Of a stretch of DNA of 64,000 nucleotides, positions 53,171-63,821 are shown one piece after another. The stretch comes from Mantis religiosa (Eukaryota; Arthropoda; Insecta; Mantodea; Mantidae). The notes below the pieces were generated by a model, which did not search any database, was not told the DNA's origin, and saw only the letters and a program-made list of their open reading frames with translations. Numbering within the stretch: the first letter of the stretch is position 1; each line of letters starts with the position of its first letter. The stretch spans positions 867,002-931,001 of the forward strand of contig JAUKNK010000148.1 of the NCBI GenBank assembly GCA_030765055.1, in the 5' to 3' direction. Made by a program: the position numbers and the translations under genes.

Positions 53171-54886
53171 CCGTATTTTATTGCATAATTCCCCCCTTTT
53201 ATCTTCGAAAAATTTACTTGAAAGCTCTAGGGAGGGAATTATGCGAGTGGTGCTTCTAGGAATTCAGAAAGGATGGGAAACCATGTATTATGTAAAAGTT
53301 ATATAGGTATACAGTAATTTGTAAGTGAACTGGATACATTCCACAGTTTCCTTGGGCCTACAATGTATTGTTTCATTATTCCTTTTCTCTAACTATTCTG
53401 CAGTCTTACTATCATCACTATTTTCATTTATATCTGGCTCATATAACACATCATCTTCATTTTCACTATTCTACAACTTGTCGTCCTCAGAACCATCAAT
53501 GGCACAAAAAATTCCAGTTTTTTTTTAAAACACTCTTCTTAACAATATCAACACTAATTTGCTCCCATGCATGGATTGTCCACTCGCACATCGTCGGTAT
53601 TGATGGCTTCCTTATCTTACCTCCCGGAGTCAGCTAATGACATCCTGCCACCATCCATTCTAAATACAGGCATTGAAGATATTCTGTGAAGGGTTTGCTG
53701 ATGCTGACATCTAAAGGTTGAAGAATGGACGTTAAGCCTCCAGGGATGACGACAGGTTGGGACTTCCTCCGTTTCATTTTCTCCTTTACAGCCTCCAACA
53801 GGTGACCTCAGAAACTGTCTAGGACAAGAAGGAACTTGTTTTGTAACAACGCCCCTGGTCATCTTCCACAGACTTTCTCCAACCAATCCACAATCAAATC
53901 TGCTGTTATCCTGCTCTTTTCTTGAACTCGCAAGTGAATTCCCTGTGGGGTAGTCTCCTTTGGTAAGGTCTTCCTTTTAAAGGTGGCATAAGGTGGAAGT
54001 TAATTGCCATCTGCTGTAATGCACAGCATCACTGTGCATCTTAGTTTCTCCACTCCAGTTGTCTTCACAAGCACACACTTGTCAATTTCAGCAATGTTGG
54101 TGTTATGTGGCATATCAATGTTATCTGAGAGAGCAAATAGTCATATAGCTGTTGCAGTTCTATTGTGTAATGATGAAACTCGAGTACCTTACATGTGTAG
54201 TCTCGAGGTAAATGACACAAAGATGTTCTTCTCCATAGACTGAGATTTTGCCGTCTCATAAAACAAATCACCCAACCAATCCTGTCAATGTTGAACATGG
54301 CAGCTGTGCCACTAGCTTTGGTCTGAATCACTTCATAAGAGACTGCACAACAGTCATTCCAAAGTTCATTGACATAAGCAATTACACCATTATCAATTTC
54401 AGGATATTTTCCTATTTTACGCCCACAGAATGATTTGGAGCTTGTCTTTGCAGCCTTGAATTTATCTTCTTGTTTCTGCCAGTACCATATTGAATTAGGA
54501 TCAATAGAGAAATGTGTTCCTGCAGCTTTCACCACATTTGCATCAGCGTAAGATAATAATTTAAAATTTTCAATGTAGTTTGAATATCTCAACATTGTGA
54601 CAATTTGTAAGAAATTGACTCAGAAATACTTCAGCAATTTCACATTTCAATTTTACAATACTTGTGACAATGCCAATACAAGTACTTTTGTGGCAAGCAC
54701 TGCATCCATTGTTGTCCGAGACAAGCACTGCTGCGTCAATTGTTACCCATTATCAAGTTATATGAAGAACACTCCAATAAGAACAAACCAGGAAAGGGCG
54801 ATGTTTAATAGGTAAATAATTTTTAGTGATGAAAAATCATAGACGAGGGAAATATGTGAGGGGGGACCTTATGCGATAAAGTATGG
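53171..54886 (-). mobile_element. Tigger/pogo-like DNA transposon, 1,716 bp, defective
   Basis: Terminal inverted repeats of about 27 bp: the left end begins CCGTATTTTATTGCATAA and the right end finishes TTATGCGATAAAGTATGG. Both have a run of C/G just inside. TA dinucleotides at 53169-53170 and 54887-54888 are the target duplication expected of Tc1/mariner-superfamily elements. The element carries a minus-strand transposase relict. It sits inside a LINE pseudogene. Confidence 0.92.
53390..54595 (-). pseudogene. Tigger/pogo-type DDE transposase pseudogene
   Basis: The minus-strand frame starts at the ATG at 54593-54595. The N-terminus has SYADANVVKAAGTHFSID and a CENP-B/psq-type helix-turn-helix region (WYWQKQEDKFKAAK, GRKIGKYPEIDNGVIAYV, CAVSYEVIQTKA), then FMRRQNLSLWRRTSLC and YDYLLSQI. 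A frameshift near 54110-54140 precedes the first catalytic block (DMPHNTNIAEIDKCV). Next come TADLIVDWLEKV and FLLVLDSF, the second aspartate block, then VVIPGGLTSILQPLDVSIS with the third aspartate, and PSIPTMCEWTIHAWEQIS near 53560. There is at least one in-frame stop near 54000 and several further frameshifts. It binds and cuts element ends in living relatives; this copy cannot. Confidence 0.9.
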
Positions 54887-54888
54887 TA

Positions 54889-55290
54889 TTACTGAAGAGA
54901 GCCATTAAAGCAATATGTGGCATCTGTGTAAGGGTCTATTTCAAAGACTAAATATTTTAACATTTCCTTGTGAATATATCTTTATGTTTATGTGTTTCCA
55001 TATAAAAAATGAAGACCACTTTACATAACATGTGAATATACATAGCATAAATACTAGACAAAGAATGGACTTACACAAACCCAGTGCTAGATTGACTTGT
55101 TTCCAGAAAGGAGTATTTTATAAATGTGTCAGAATATTGAGTGTCCTTCCAAAATACTTCAGATTACTATCTTCAGGGAAAATAGATAAGTATGTCTTAT
55201 CTTAAAAACTATCTTTGCAGCAAGGCCTATTACTTGGTACAGGGATTTATGGATGATCGTTGAAGTGCCCTGTGCTATAAAGGGAATGTA
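54889..55290 (+). pseudogene. Non-LTR retrotransposon pseudogene, 3' part
   Basis: Resumes the LINE cut at 53170. Pieces include LLKRAIKAICGI (54892 onward), the counterpart of the conserved QKRAIR..CG block after the RT of jockey/CR1-type elements, and later, across frames, TRQRMDLHKPSARLT (about 55055) and the region around KAYYLVQGF. Removing the Tigger element joins AACCTGGTGGAGAGTG to ATTACTGAAGAGAGCC, giving the expected order. The 3' end is probably near GTAATGTCACGTAATGTAAT at about 55290-55310. Confidence 0.75.
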
Positions 55291-55481
55291 ATGTCACGTA
55301 ATGTAATGTTTAAGTGTGTTAGTTTATGTTATCTCCATAAACACATTTCTTGGATTATGTGACATGTTTGTGCATGACATATTTAGAGCTAATTTCATAT
55401 CTTTTCTTTATCTTATATGTCAATTAGGCACTGTCTTCAGGTATATTGGTTATGAGTAAGTGCATAATATTGTGTGTAGAA

Positions 55482-55577
55482 ATAGTAGTAGTAGTAGCAG
55501 TAGTAGTAGTAGTAGTAGTAATAGTAGTAGTAATAGTAATAGTAGTAGTAGTAGTAATAGTTGTAAAGTAGTAGTAG
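55482..55577. repeat. (TAG)n microsatellite
   Basis: Imperfect TAG/GTA trinucleotide repeat with TAA and CAG interruptions. Confidence 0.97.
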
Positions 55578-55641
55578 ATCTCAAAACTTTTTTCTCTTTC
55601 AGTCACATGGTGCTGATATTTGGTGGTAGAGATTGAACACA

Positions 55642-55980
<339 letters not shown>

Positions 55981-55989
55981 ATTTAAAAA

Positions 55990-56300
55990 ACATGTTTTGA
56001 TGTATGATAAACATAACCCATGGTGTAATAGTCCAAAGTGGGTCCAAGCCTCCACATATGCAAGGTAGAGTTTGGCAGTCATCTAACCAATACGGAGAGG
56101 ACAACCCCACCCATAAAGTTGCCTTTCTAGACCAGCGTTTGCCACTTAGCATTTCCCCAACATGCGGAGTCGGCACCAGCTTATTCCCAAGACATAAAAT
56201 CTGCACCCCCAGGGTTGGAATTGATCCCAGGCACATTCCAAATGCAAGGAACCAAAGCACACGCTCGAGTCAACTATGCCACACATGCAGGAAACTACAA
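55990..56300 (-). mobile_element. tRNA-derived SINE, minus strand
   Basis: On the minus strand there is a Pol III A box TGGCATAGTTG (56271-56281) that fits TRGYNNARNNG. About 45 bp further is a B box GATCAATTC (56218-56226) that fits GWTCRANNC. Sequence and spacing match a tRNA-like promoter. The body runs about 200 bp to near 55990 and ends in a TTTA-type repeat tail. The 5' end is placed about 15-20 bp before the A box. I saw no certain target duplication. Confidence 0.72.
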
Positions 56301-56429
56301 ATACATGCAGGAATTTGATGTATGGTGGTGATAGCAAAAGTCATTTATTTTCTTTTGGTAAGGTTCTTTACTATACAACATGTTCTATGTCCAAGAGCCT
56401 ATCTCAGTGATACGACCAAACAAACAAAA

Positions 56430-57210
56430 CAAACACACATACAAGCACAACATACCTGTAAAATCTGTATTTGTTAAACTTGTAGTGCAGAAATCAACCT
56501 CAATCCTTCATTCAGAGAACGCACAATGTATCTTTATCACCAGTATTTTTTATTGCTGTAATGCACAAACTGTCCTCAATCCTACATTTATAATGAGCAC
56601 AATATAATCACACAACCTGTATTTGTTATTGCTGTAGTGCACAAACAGTGCTCAATCCTTCATTCACATATAGCACAATATATTTGCACAGTAGGCATTT
56701 GTTGTTGGTGTAGTGCATGAATGGTCACATAGAGTGCAAACATAACTGTCTAACTGTATTTCTTCCTGAGCAGTATTCAAAGTCTCCCTAATCCTTCATT
56801 CACATAGATCACATTACACTTGCACAGCGTGAATTTGTAATTAAGGTGGTACACAGAAACATCTTTAATCCTTAATTCGCATAAAGCACAATAGACCTTG
56901 TGCATTCCGTATCCTTCGTCCATATTGAGCTATACTGTTACAACTTTAATTGTTATTGTGGTAATGTTTAAAATGTCCTTAAACTTACATTGTCATCAAA
57001 TGCTTTATGCCTAAACAAACTATATTTACCCTTAGAGTAAACACAAACAGTTATAAAGTCTTAATTCCATTTGAGCTCTATGCATTTGTTATTGGGCTCC
57101 CTAAACCCTTCATTGTCATTGAGGATATTATAACGTTACAGTGTCTTTGTTATTGGGATAGTACACAAGCGGCCTAAATTCTTCATTCATACTGGACGAA
57201 CTAAGTTATT
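56430..57210 (+). repeat. Deeply eroded satellite relics with the 76-bp spacing still present
   Basis: About ten degenerate monomers. The GTGCACAAA landmark recurs as TGCAGAAAT (56486), TGCACAAAC (56562), TGCACAAAC (56638) and TGCATGAAT (56714), each exactly 76 bp apart. Between them lie TTTGTTATT, CTCAATCCTTCATTCA and AGCACAATAT in the order of the main satellite. Later copies to about 57210 have indels and are barely readable. Confidence 0.88.
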
Positions 57211-57540
57211 TATTATCCTCCCTTTTTTGTTGTATACTTAAGCAAAGGTATTTTGTTGTTTATGATTTTTAAATTTAAATATGAATTGATTCTTACTCCT
57301 AGGAACACAGCACAATGAGCTCTGTTCAACAAATGAGGGATACTGTCATATTGGCCCACATAGGAAAAAAAATCACTTAATAGGAGCTTCTATCACTTTA
57401 CTGTGTATAAGCTTTAGAGCAACATTAAAACTAATTGTAAATTGTAATGCATCCAGAGAAGGCATTTAAGTAAATATTATGTTAGTAACATAACATATGA
57501 GATACGATAGTAAGTCGCCACAAACGGTGTATCTCAAATG
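57211..57540. other. No feature seen
   Basis: AT-rich sequence without an open frame, repeat or inverted structure that I can support. Confidence 0.6.
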
Positions 57541-57640
57541 CAAGAGCTCCTAGTGGTCTACCGGGGAAATGTATGAGTGGACGGAAACCAGGTGATCTGT
57601 GGTTCAAATCCCGGCCGTGGCATTGAATTTTTCATATTGA
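57541..57640 (+). mobile_element. tRNA-derived SINE head
   Basis: A tRNA-like segment with B box GGTTCAAATCC (57601-57611) that fits the Pol III consensus. About 45 bp upstream is an A-box-like TGGTCTACCGG (57554-57564) with one mismatch. It is preceded by CTCCTAG and followed by CGGCCGTGGCATTG. It lacks the cloverleaf of a working tRNA. The body after 57640 is not recognised and the element end is unknown. Confidence 0.6.
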
Positions 57641-58940
57641 CTCTATCTATCTTGTGGATTATTTCATATGGCATTCAAATAGCTTCTGCAGTAACACTAT
57701 TGGGTCTCCCACTAGAGACATCCTTGCAAGTGACGAGTTGTATGTAGATGTGTTTCACCTTGCTTGCAATCAATTGGAATATCTTTCCTGGTGTAAATGT
57801 TGGACTTACTCTTGCCTCTCCTTAGCCAAGGACTGGCACAAATTTTATATGACAGTGTACACATGAGAAATGAAGGCACTCGACATTCAAAACATCATTT
57901 TGCAGTGTAGCATAGATCAAATGGGACATAAAGATACAAAGTTACAGATTGTGTTTATGTTATTGTACCCATTCTATTACAAAATACTTCTATGAACAAC
58001 CAATTATATGATAATTCACATAAAACTTCAGGGACTCAAAAACTACATTATTAGATATGTAATCGATTTCCAAGCATTGATGAGTATATTAAAAAAAAAA
58101 AAAAAACATTAGCAACATGAAGATTATTGTTGATAGACACTCACCAGCATAATTCCACTTGACTCCTCGAATGCTTGCTTCAGATAACCTCATTACTTTG
58201 TTTATATGTTATCTTTTAAGTGTATTTTATTTATTTTTTGGAGATCTAACATGATGATTGAAGTTGCATAGCTTATTTATATACGTTATTTCATATGTAC
58301 GAAACATAGTTTGTACTGAAATAAACCTGGTTCAGTAATAATCAGTATGTTTTGATTATACAGTGTCCATCTGGACATAGGCGTGTCGTTAATGCGGAAC
58401 CTACCGTATGTTTAGTGTTGAATACATTATGACCCTTCAGCAGCTGTTCCGCTGAATGTTGAGCCTTTGTTTGTTAGATAGTTAAGTTCCTAAGGGAGGA
58501 AAATGGACTTAAAGCACAATTATTTATATATTTGATGGTGAGAGAAAATTAACTACAATATTTCTTGGGATACATGTGTCTGTAGATTGTCTTTTAGAAA
58601 AGATTGGAAAATGTACAGGATGTAAATTAAAAATCCTTGGGTAATTTCTGCACATTATTGTGAAATATTAGCGTTCAGGAACAGATCTCTTTTAAGAAAT
58701 ACAAGCTCACCTACCTTAGCATATTTTAAAAATTATATCTAACTTGAAATAAAATCAAATATTTCTGTTTAAAAATGGAGAACTTCTTTAATAAACAGAA
58801 GGGCAGTGATAAACTCTGGAAACAGCTGGCTGGCCTGGGTTGCGGAGTACCTGCTAAGCTGATTACTTACGAAGTTTCCTTTGGTGTGAAGTGTTGGTCT
58901 AAACATGAAGCTTAACTTACAGTATTGTAGGTCAGGAAAC
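57641..58940. other. No gene seen; AT-rich non-coding DNA
   Basis: Contains a poly(A) run of 16 bases at 58091-58106, which could mark the end of an old retroposon. A 70-codon open frame at 57654-57866 has no recognisable domain and I do not support it. Confidence 0.6.
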
Positions 58941-58954
58941 AAGCGAGTCAGTTG

Positions 58955-59030
58955 TCATGGTAGCCCACTGGTTAGATCAAGCACACTGAGACCTGCAGAT
59001 ACTGGCTATGACATCTGACTCTACCTTTTC
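58955..59030 (+). mobile_element. Possible decayed tRNA-like SINE fragment
   Basis: GGTAGCCCACTGGTTAGATC resembles the 5' half of a tRNA with its A box. The following CCTGCAGATACTGGCTATGA is where a B box would be but does not match well. Low confidence. Confidence 0.3.
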
Positions 59031-59178
59031 ATATATTGTTCTACATACGGCTTAAAGTAAAAGAGCAATTAATTTCACTAATTTATTAAGTTATTTAATA
59101 TTTACTTATAAAACTGTATGTAATACAATTGGTTGTTTCTGGGCTGTTTTGCCGTGGTCTGTGGGAGTAAGAACCAAA

Positions 59179-59215
59179 CGTTTCATCCACAACTACAGCA
59201 GACATCATCAGTGGC
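59179..59215 (-). ncRNA. Candidate minimal hammerhead ribozyme, left arm
   Basis: The minus strand carries CTGATGA (59206-59212) and GAAAC (59181-59185) in the same arrangement as the right arm. Helix II here reads GTCTGC with GTGGAT: the terminal G-C pair has become G-U, which keeps pairing. The same extra T is present. Confidence 0.5.
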
Positions 59216-59469
59216 GCGGTCAAAGCTTTCTTGCAGAGAGTTTGGCTGCGTCTGAAGCGTTCAGTGCCTGAGTCGTGCTATTTGTACTGGTAGTTGGGGG
59301 GCGGAGCCTGGGTAGTCCGGTAATGGTGTCCTGGTTTCCTGTCCAAATCACAGGACACCATTGCCGGACTACCCAGGCTCCGCCCCCCAACTACCAGTAC
59401 AAATAGCGCGACGCAGGCACTGAACGCTTCAGATGCAGCCAAACTCTCTGCAAGAAAGCTTCGACCGCG

Positions 59470-59510
59470 CCACTGATGATGTCTGCCGTAGTTGTGGACG
59501 AAACGTTTGG
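59470..59510 (+). ncRNA. Candidate minimal hammerhead ribozyme, right arm
   Basis: CTGATGA at 59473-59479 and GAAA at 59500-59503. Helix I can form between CCA (59470-59472) and TGG (59508-59510). Helix II can form between GTCTGC (59481-59486) and GTGGAC (59494-59499), with a U-G and a G-U pair. Helix III is only AC/GT in the palindrome AAACGTTT, so activity would probably need two RNAs, as reported for short-helix-III hammerheads. Predicted cut after T59507. One extra T (59480) lies between CTGATGA and helix II, which departs from the strict core. Confidence 0.55.
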
Positions 59511-59608
59511 TTCTTACTCCAACAGACCACGGCAAAACAGCCCGGAAACAACCAATTGTATTATGGACTCCGGCCATGAAAGCTTACGTTCTCTCAAAAC
59601 TGTATGTA

Positions 59609-60750
59609 TTGTTATACAAGTGTAAACAATCTACATGCGGACTATTTATTTTACATGGCTAAAGATAACTGAAGATTAACAGTTGCAACTCATTAAAACT
59701 GAATTACTTTTAAATTACAACAGTTATTTACATCTGTTTGATCCCGTATTTAGTAATTAAAAATTCTGATTTGTTTATAATGAACTCGAGTTATTAGTAC
59801 TAATACAACAGAGAGGAATAACACATCAAATGTCATGATTACTGAAGCAATTACTCAAACTTTTCACCCTATTTTCATCTTCATCCCCATTACATGTAAA
59901 ATGGCATTTTCCACACATGGAGATAAAGTATTCCAAAGCTGAAGAACCTTTGGATATGAAATATAATGAGAATCAGAGTACTGTTATTTCTCCCTTAATT
60001 ACTTTTGATGGGATTTTAAAATTCCAAATGGCTGTGTATTAAAACGAAAAAGGTAAGTAGCAATATTTATGTCATATCTGTTAGATATTAAGCAATTTAT
60101 TTTCATTCTCCTTGTTTTGGGAGTAATATGTTTTCTTATTTTTGGCTGAAAGTGAAGTGTTTCACTCTTACATTCTTTTGTACCAGGGATGGACTGTCAT
60201 TAAGGATCAGAAGGGCCAGGCCCCACTGATAATATCACACAACTTACAGGCATTTTTTCAATCTTAAGAAAAAATTTATTTTATATTTTATTCAGTTGTA
60301 ATAATCATTGCAAGCAATTTATTATAGCATGATTCTTAATGGTTACTGAAGCTTACAACCTGCGGTGTTGTACATGACAACCTCGACAGTCTCCTTGTCG
60401 CGAGGGGCCAGATTATACGCCCTGTGGATACTCCTAACCCCTCTATACACTTTGCCATGCATGTGTCTGTACCTTCCTCCCTCACTCCCCTACTCTCCTT
60501 TTCATACATCGCTTTTAGTAACACTTGGGACCCGTTACATTAAGTTGAGCATTCTTGTGATTGTTGTTGGAAACCTAATTGTTTGTTGGACAAAGTAGTG
60601 TAGCTTTAAAATGAATAAAGTGGATTATTAATTGAAAGATACCTTTGTTTCATAAAAGGTAGAAGAAAAATTTGAAATTAAATGATTAACTGCACATCAC
60701 CCAAATAATTTTACATTTACACGACAAGAAGGGGAAAAAACAGAGGACTT
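59609..60750. other. No gene seen; possible hAT 5' non-coding part
   Basis: AT-rich. The segment from about 60185 (CAGGGATGGACTGTC, AGAAGGGCCAGGCCCC) looks like the CAGGG-type terminus of a hAT element and lies 5' of the transposase relict, but I could not find the matching other terminus. Short open frames near 60336-60598 have no domain I recognise. Confidence 0.4.
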
Positions 60751-60759
60751 TCTCTAACA

Positions 60760-61415
60760 GTTAGTTTAGTAAGAAATCATGCTTCACAGTATTTTGAATC
60801 AGCTGTGTCTGAAATTAGTGAGAATAATGGAAGATACCAGGTTGATAAAGTTGCTCTTCCCTCAAAAAAGCAACCGAATTACGGTTCTAATGTGAACCTG
60901 AAATCAGATGCCAAAGTAGCGTGTGATAGATTAGTCAACCAAATGAAAGGACGATTCCAACAGTCTCATATATTCGATACGTTTAGGATTATTGATCCAA
61001 ATAAGTTTATTACATTTATAGAAAACTTCTCTGCTGACTCTGTGAGAAATTTTGCATCAAATTACAATCCTGTTATCTCCTATGAAAAGTTAAATGTCCG
61101 TGAGTTATCATAATGATAAATTCAAAGATATCACTTCAGTCAGTGAACTCTCAGCTTTTCATACAACACTCCTTTGAGAAAGCGTTTTCTGAAGTACATA
61201 ACTCGATTTTCAACAGCCAAGGCAGAGAGAAGTTTCAGTACATTGAAAAGTATTAAATCTTTCCTTAAGACACTATGGGCCAAGATAGACTTAATTCCTT
61301 GGCTGTTTGTTCCATTCACAAAGAGGAAATTTGTGAAATCCCTAACTCATATAACAGAATAATTGAAATGTTTTCTGCCCAGAAGAATAGACGTGCTCAA
61401 TTCTTGTACAAGTAA
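60760..61415 (+). pseudogene. hAT-family transposase relict, C-terminal part
   Basis: The frame around 60783-61111 reads SAVSEISENNGRYQVDKV and RLVNQMKGRFQQSHIFDTF, resembling the middle of hAT transposases related to ZMYM/TTF-type proteins. After several stops near 61113-61170 the same frame gives AKAERSFSTLKSIKSF (about 61219-61270), the conserved hAT dimerisation motif. A frameshift near 61268 moves the end into another frame (DRLNSLAVCSIHKEEI, MFSAQKNRRAQFLYK) that stops at TAA 61413-61415. The N-terminal zinc finger and first catalytic residues are not visible. Inactive. Confidence 0.8.
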
Positions 61416-61899
61416 CACTGACACTTGATGAGTTCTATTATATTTTTTATTATTAATTACCTGCTTAATGTTTAAACATGTATAATGTTTCTGAAATTGC
61501 GTGTTTTTGGCAGTTCAATTAAAGGTGACCTGTTTTAAACATATAACCCCACTTCCATTTTCATACCAAGCATCTTCACATCTGGCCCCATCAAGAAAAC
61601 TGTTGACGAACTGCCACTATTCCTTATGCAACTTGAATCAAATATGGGGCATTTTCCCTTATGTCTTAGATCTGTTACCATCTGCAGATGCGAGGAAGAA
61701 GCTGTAGCCACAGTTTGTAAGTAGAATCACTGAGAAGTCAATAGAGGCAGGGAACAACAAATTCACTGAGACGATCAAAACTATAAAGAAAGAAACTAAT
61801 TAACTAGACAGACGCATCAAGACCTTTAAGTCTTAAAAGGATGAGGAATTGAAGTCAGAAGCAGAGAAGATATAAATGCCCTCTCAGGAATCGAGGTTG

Positions 61900-62327
61900 G
61901 AAGGATCTTGATCATATTTCAACACTCATCAAACTCAGGATCAAAAAATCAGGTGTACCAGATAAACTGCAAAGGCTGTGACAACTTTTACATTGGAAAA
62001 GCAAAAAGGGACTTGAACATTAGGCTTAAAGAGCATTTTAGGAACATCAGGAACAAAGAAATACATAAATCAGCAGTAGCATACCATTTTTGGAAGGAGA
62101 ATCATGATATAGAACGAGAAATCCACTTATTAAAAAGTGCCCAAGGTTCAGCTGCATTAACCATGTGGGAAAAAATGTTCATAAAGAAATATGAAAGAAA
62201 ATTGTGTAATTTCGACACTCCCTTTGAAGAAAACCTAAACTTCAAGTTCATCAAGATACTGACACAGACGCACCTGTCGCCTCCAATGAGTTCACCAAAC
62301 CAACATCGATTAGTCGACAACAGCTGA
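61900..62327 (+). pseudogene. GIY-YIG endonuclease domain, Penelope-like element relict
   Basis: An open frame (61908-62327) reads QVYQINCKGCDNFYIGKAKR, which is the GIY-YIG nuclease signature. It is followed by the conserved Arg in LNIRLKEHFRNIRN, AVAYHFWKENHDIE and, further on, a Glu-containing WEKMFIKKYE. This arrangement, including CxxC before the YIG half, is typical of the endonuclease at the C-terminus of Penelope-like retroelements. The reverse transcriptase expected upstream is not recognisable at 61420-61900, so the element is 5'-truncated or decayed. Stop TGA at 62325-62327. Confidence 0.75.
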
Positions 62328-63600
62328 TGTTAGGAAGATCCTAACGAAATGCATTCTAGGTAAATACTAGCAATAAGTGGAGCATTGAGTATTGGTTCAA
62401 CTCAAAATTACATTAATATAATTGTATAACTGTGTTGGAATAATTTTACCCAGCTTTATTTCTCCTCTCCTTTCCTATCAATTATAATGAGCTTTATCTG
62501 CAAAGGGGTTATAATGTAATCATTTTTGTGATACTATTCCTATTACTTATACAGTTTTATTCAAATGGTGTGCTTAAACATAATCTTATGCATAAATGAA
62601 ATACTTGAAAGAAGTGCCCAAGCCTCATATTAATGACTAATTGGAATTCTGATGATAAAACTGCTGTCTCATGTCAACCAACAGAGTGCTTTATACACAA
62701 TTGACACATTTCCTTCTTTAACTTCAAATCAAGCAGAATGTTCGGAAGTTTTGATTTCCTGTAATAAGATATCCAGATATTTGTTCTCTATTGCATATTC
62801 TTGACTAATCTATGCCTTAATCTAGGCAGCTGTTTTTGATATTTTGTTGCAGTTGCTAAAATTGAAGTGTACATTAAATCAACCATCTATTTCTTGTGAA
62901 GCAATATTGGATTACGACTTAAATTACATTTGCTCGAAGGGTGTACCAGAGGGAATTTGATGTTTGCAGTCCTCCAGGAAGAAGCTCATATTTGGGATTG
63001 ATAACATTTCTGGCAAAAGGAAAAGATAAACATCATTGTTGATGACTCCGACGATTGTCATAGGAGACATTCGAGAAAAGCCATAGCCAATAACCAGCTA
63101 AGAGACAGAATAAACATACACGCATCATGTTACAGAGAATCGAGACTCATGAACATTATGCTTAATGTGGCATTAAAATCGGCTCAGTAAGTGAATTTTC
63201 AGCCAAATAACGATTAAAGAAAGAAATATGTTAGTTCTGCATAAATCGCTCTGCAGTTTCTGAAATGAAAATATGAAACTAATATATAGTTAGTTTTAGA
63301 CTTCAAAGAATGATTTTCTTAACCTATAATGAACATACTTTCTGTAATGTTGAGCCATATCTGCTTCGGTAGTTACAGTGCACTCTCTAAAGGTATTTGA
63401 GCTTACTCATATGTTCACTATTTTATTTGACAATTTAATGGAAATCCTATCACTGCATATTCCAAAGGGAAAGTATAACCTTTCTTTTGTTTTATGCATT
63501 ACTCTTTTCTTTCTGTGTGCACACCTGGTCTCGGCTTGTACGATGAATCATACTGATTTATTATCCCATCAGTTTTGCAACATATGGCAGATGGCTGATG
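62328..63600. other. No feature seen; probable intronic or intergenic DNA
   Basis: AT-rich sequence without a supportable gene or repeat. A 78-codon frame at 63378-63614 is hydrophobic in parts but has no domain and overlaps the likely intron end; I do not call it. Confidence 0.5.
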
Positions 63601-63626
63601 TGATACATAGATAGTATTGATGATCA

Positions 63627-63821
63627 GTGGTGCTGGTAGGTTTGGAAACAACTGACAGCGGGGCTGCAAAGACGAGTACATCAACATCAACTGCAGCCAC
63701 ACCATCAAATGACGTTCCTCCTGGTGTTCAGAAACTTCCGGATGCAGCTGGTGCCAAAACCAACAAATATTTCTGTGACACATGCAGTGTATCATTGAAC
63801 TCGGAAATTCAACTTGAACAG
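63627..63821 (+). CDS. Internal exon of a U1/ZNF385-like zinc-finger gene (partial)
   Basis: The open frame reads a Ser/Thr/Ala-rich linker (AAKTSTSTSTAATPSNDV) followed by KYFCDTCSVSLNSEIQLEQ. This is the first half of a U1/matrin-type C2H2 finger as in ZNF385-like RNA-binding proteins: the two Cys are present and the His pair would lie in the next exon. The exon ends exactly at CAG followed by GTAAGT (63822-63827), a consensus donor, in phase 0. A stop at 63621-63623 in the same frame means the exon begins after it; acceptor AGs end at 63627 or 63639, and the polypyrimidine tract is weak, so the start is uncertain. It is the only candidate host gene in the window. Confidence 0.6.

Larger units (their letters stand above)
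59123..59595. mobile_element. Inverted-repeat element with paired hammerhead-like motifs, Penelope-like
   Basis: 473-bp element flanked by a 13-bp direct repeat AAAACTGTATGTA (59110-59122 and 59596-59608). Two arms of about 210 bp are inverted and nearly identical, meeting at a short loop near 59340. About 30 bp (TGGACTCCGGCCATGAAAGC and following) extend beyond the right arm. Each arm carries CTGATGA and GAAACGTTT at the spacing of a hammerhead ribozyme. Hammerheads in terminal repeats are a known mark of Penelope-like elements, whose terminal repeats may be inverted, so this may be such a pair without its internal gene. The long target duplication fits retrotransposition. A DNA-type fold-back element is the alternative. 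Confidence 0.75.

Noticed and set aside
57541..57640. A functional tRNA gene
   Set aside because: The B box is good but the A box is imperfect and no acceptor stem or anticodon arm pairs; a SINE head fits better.
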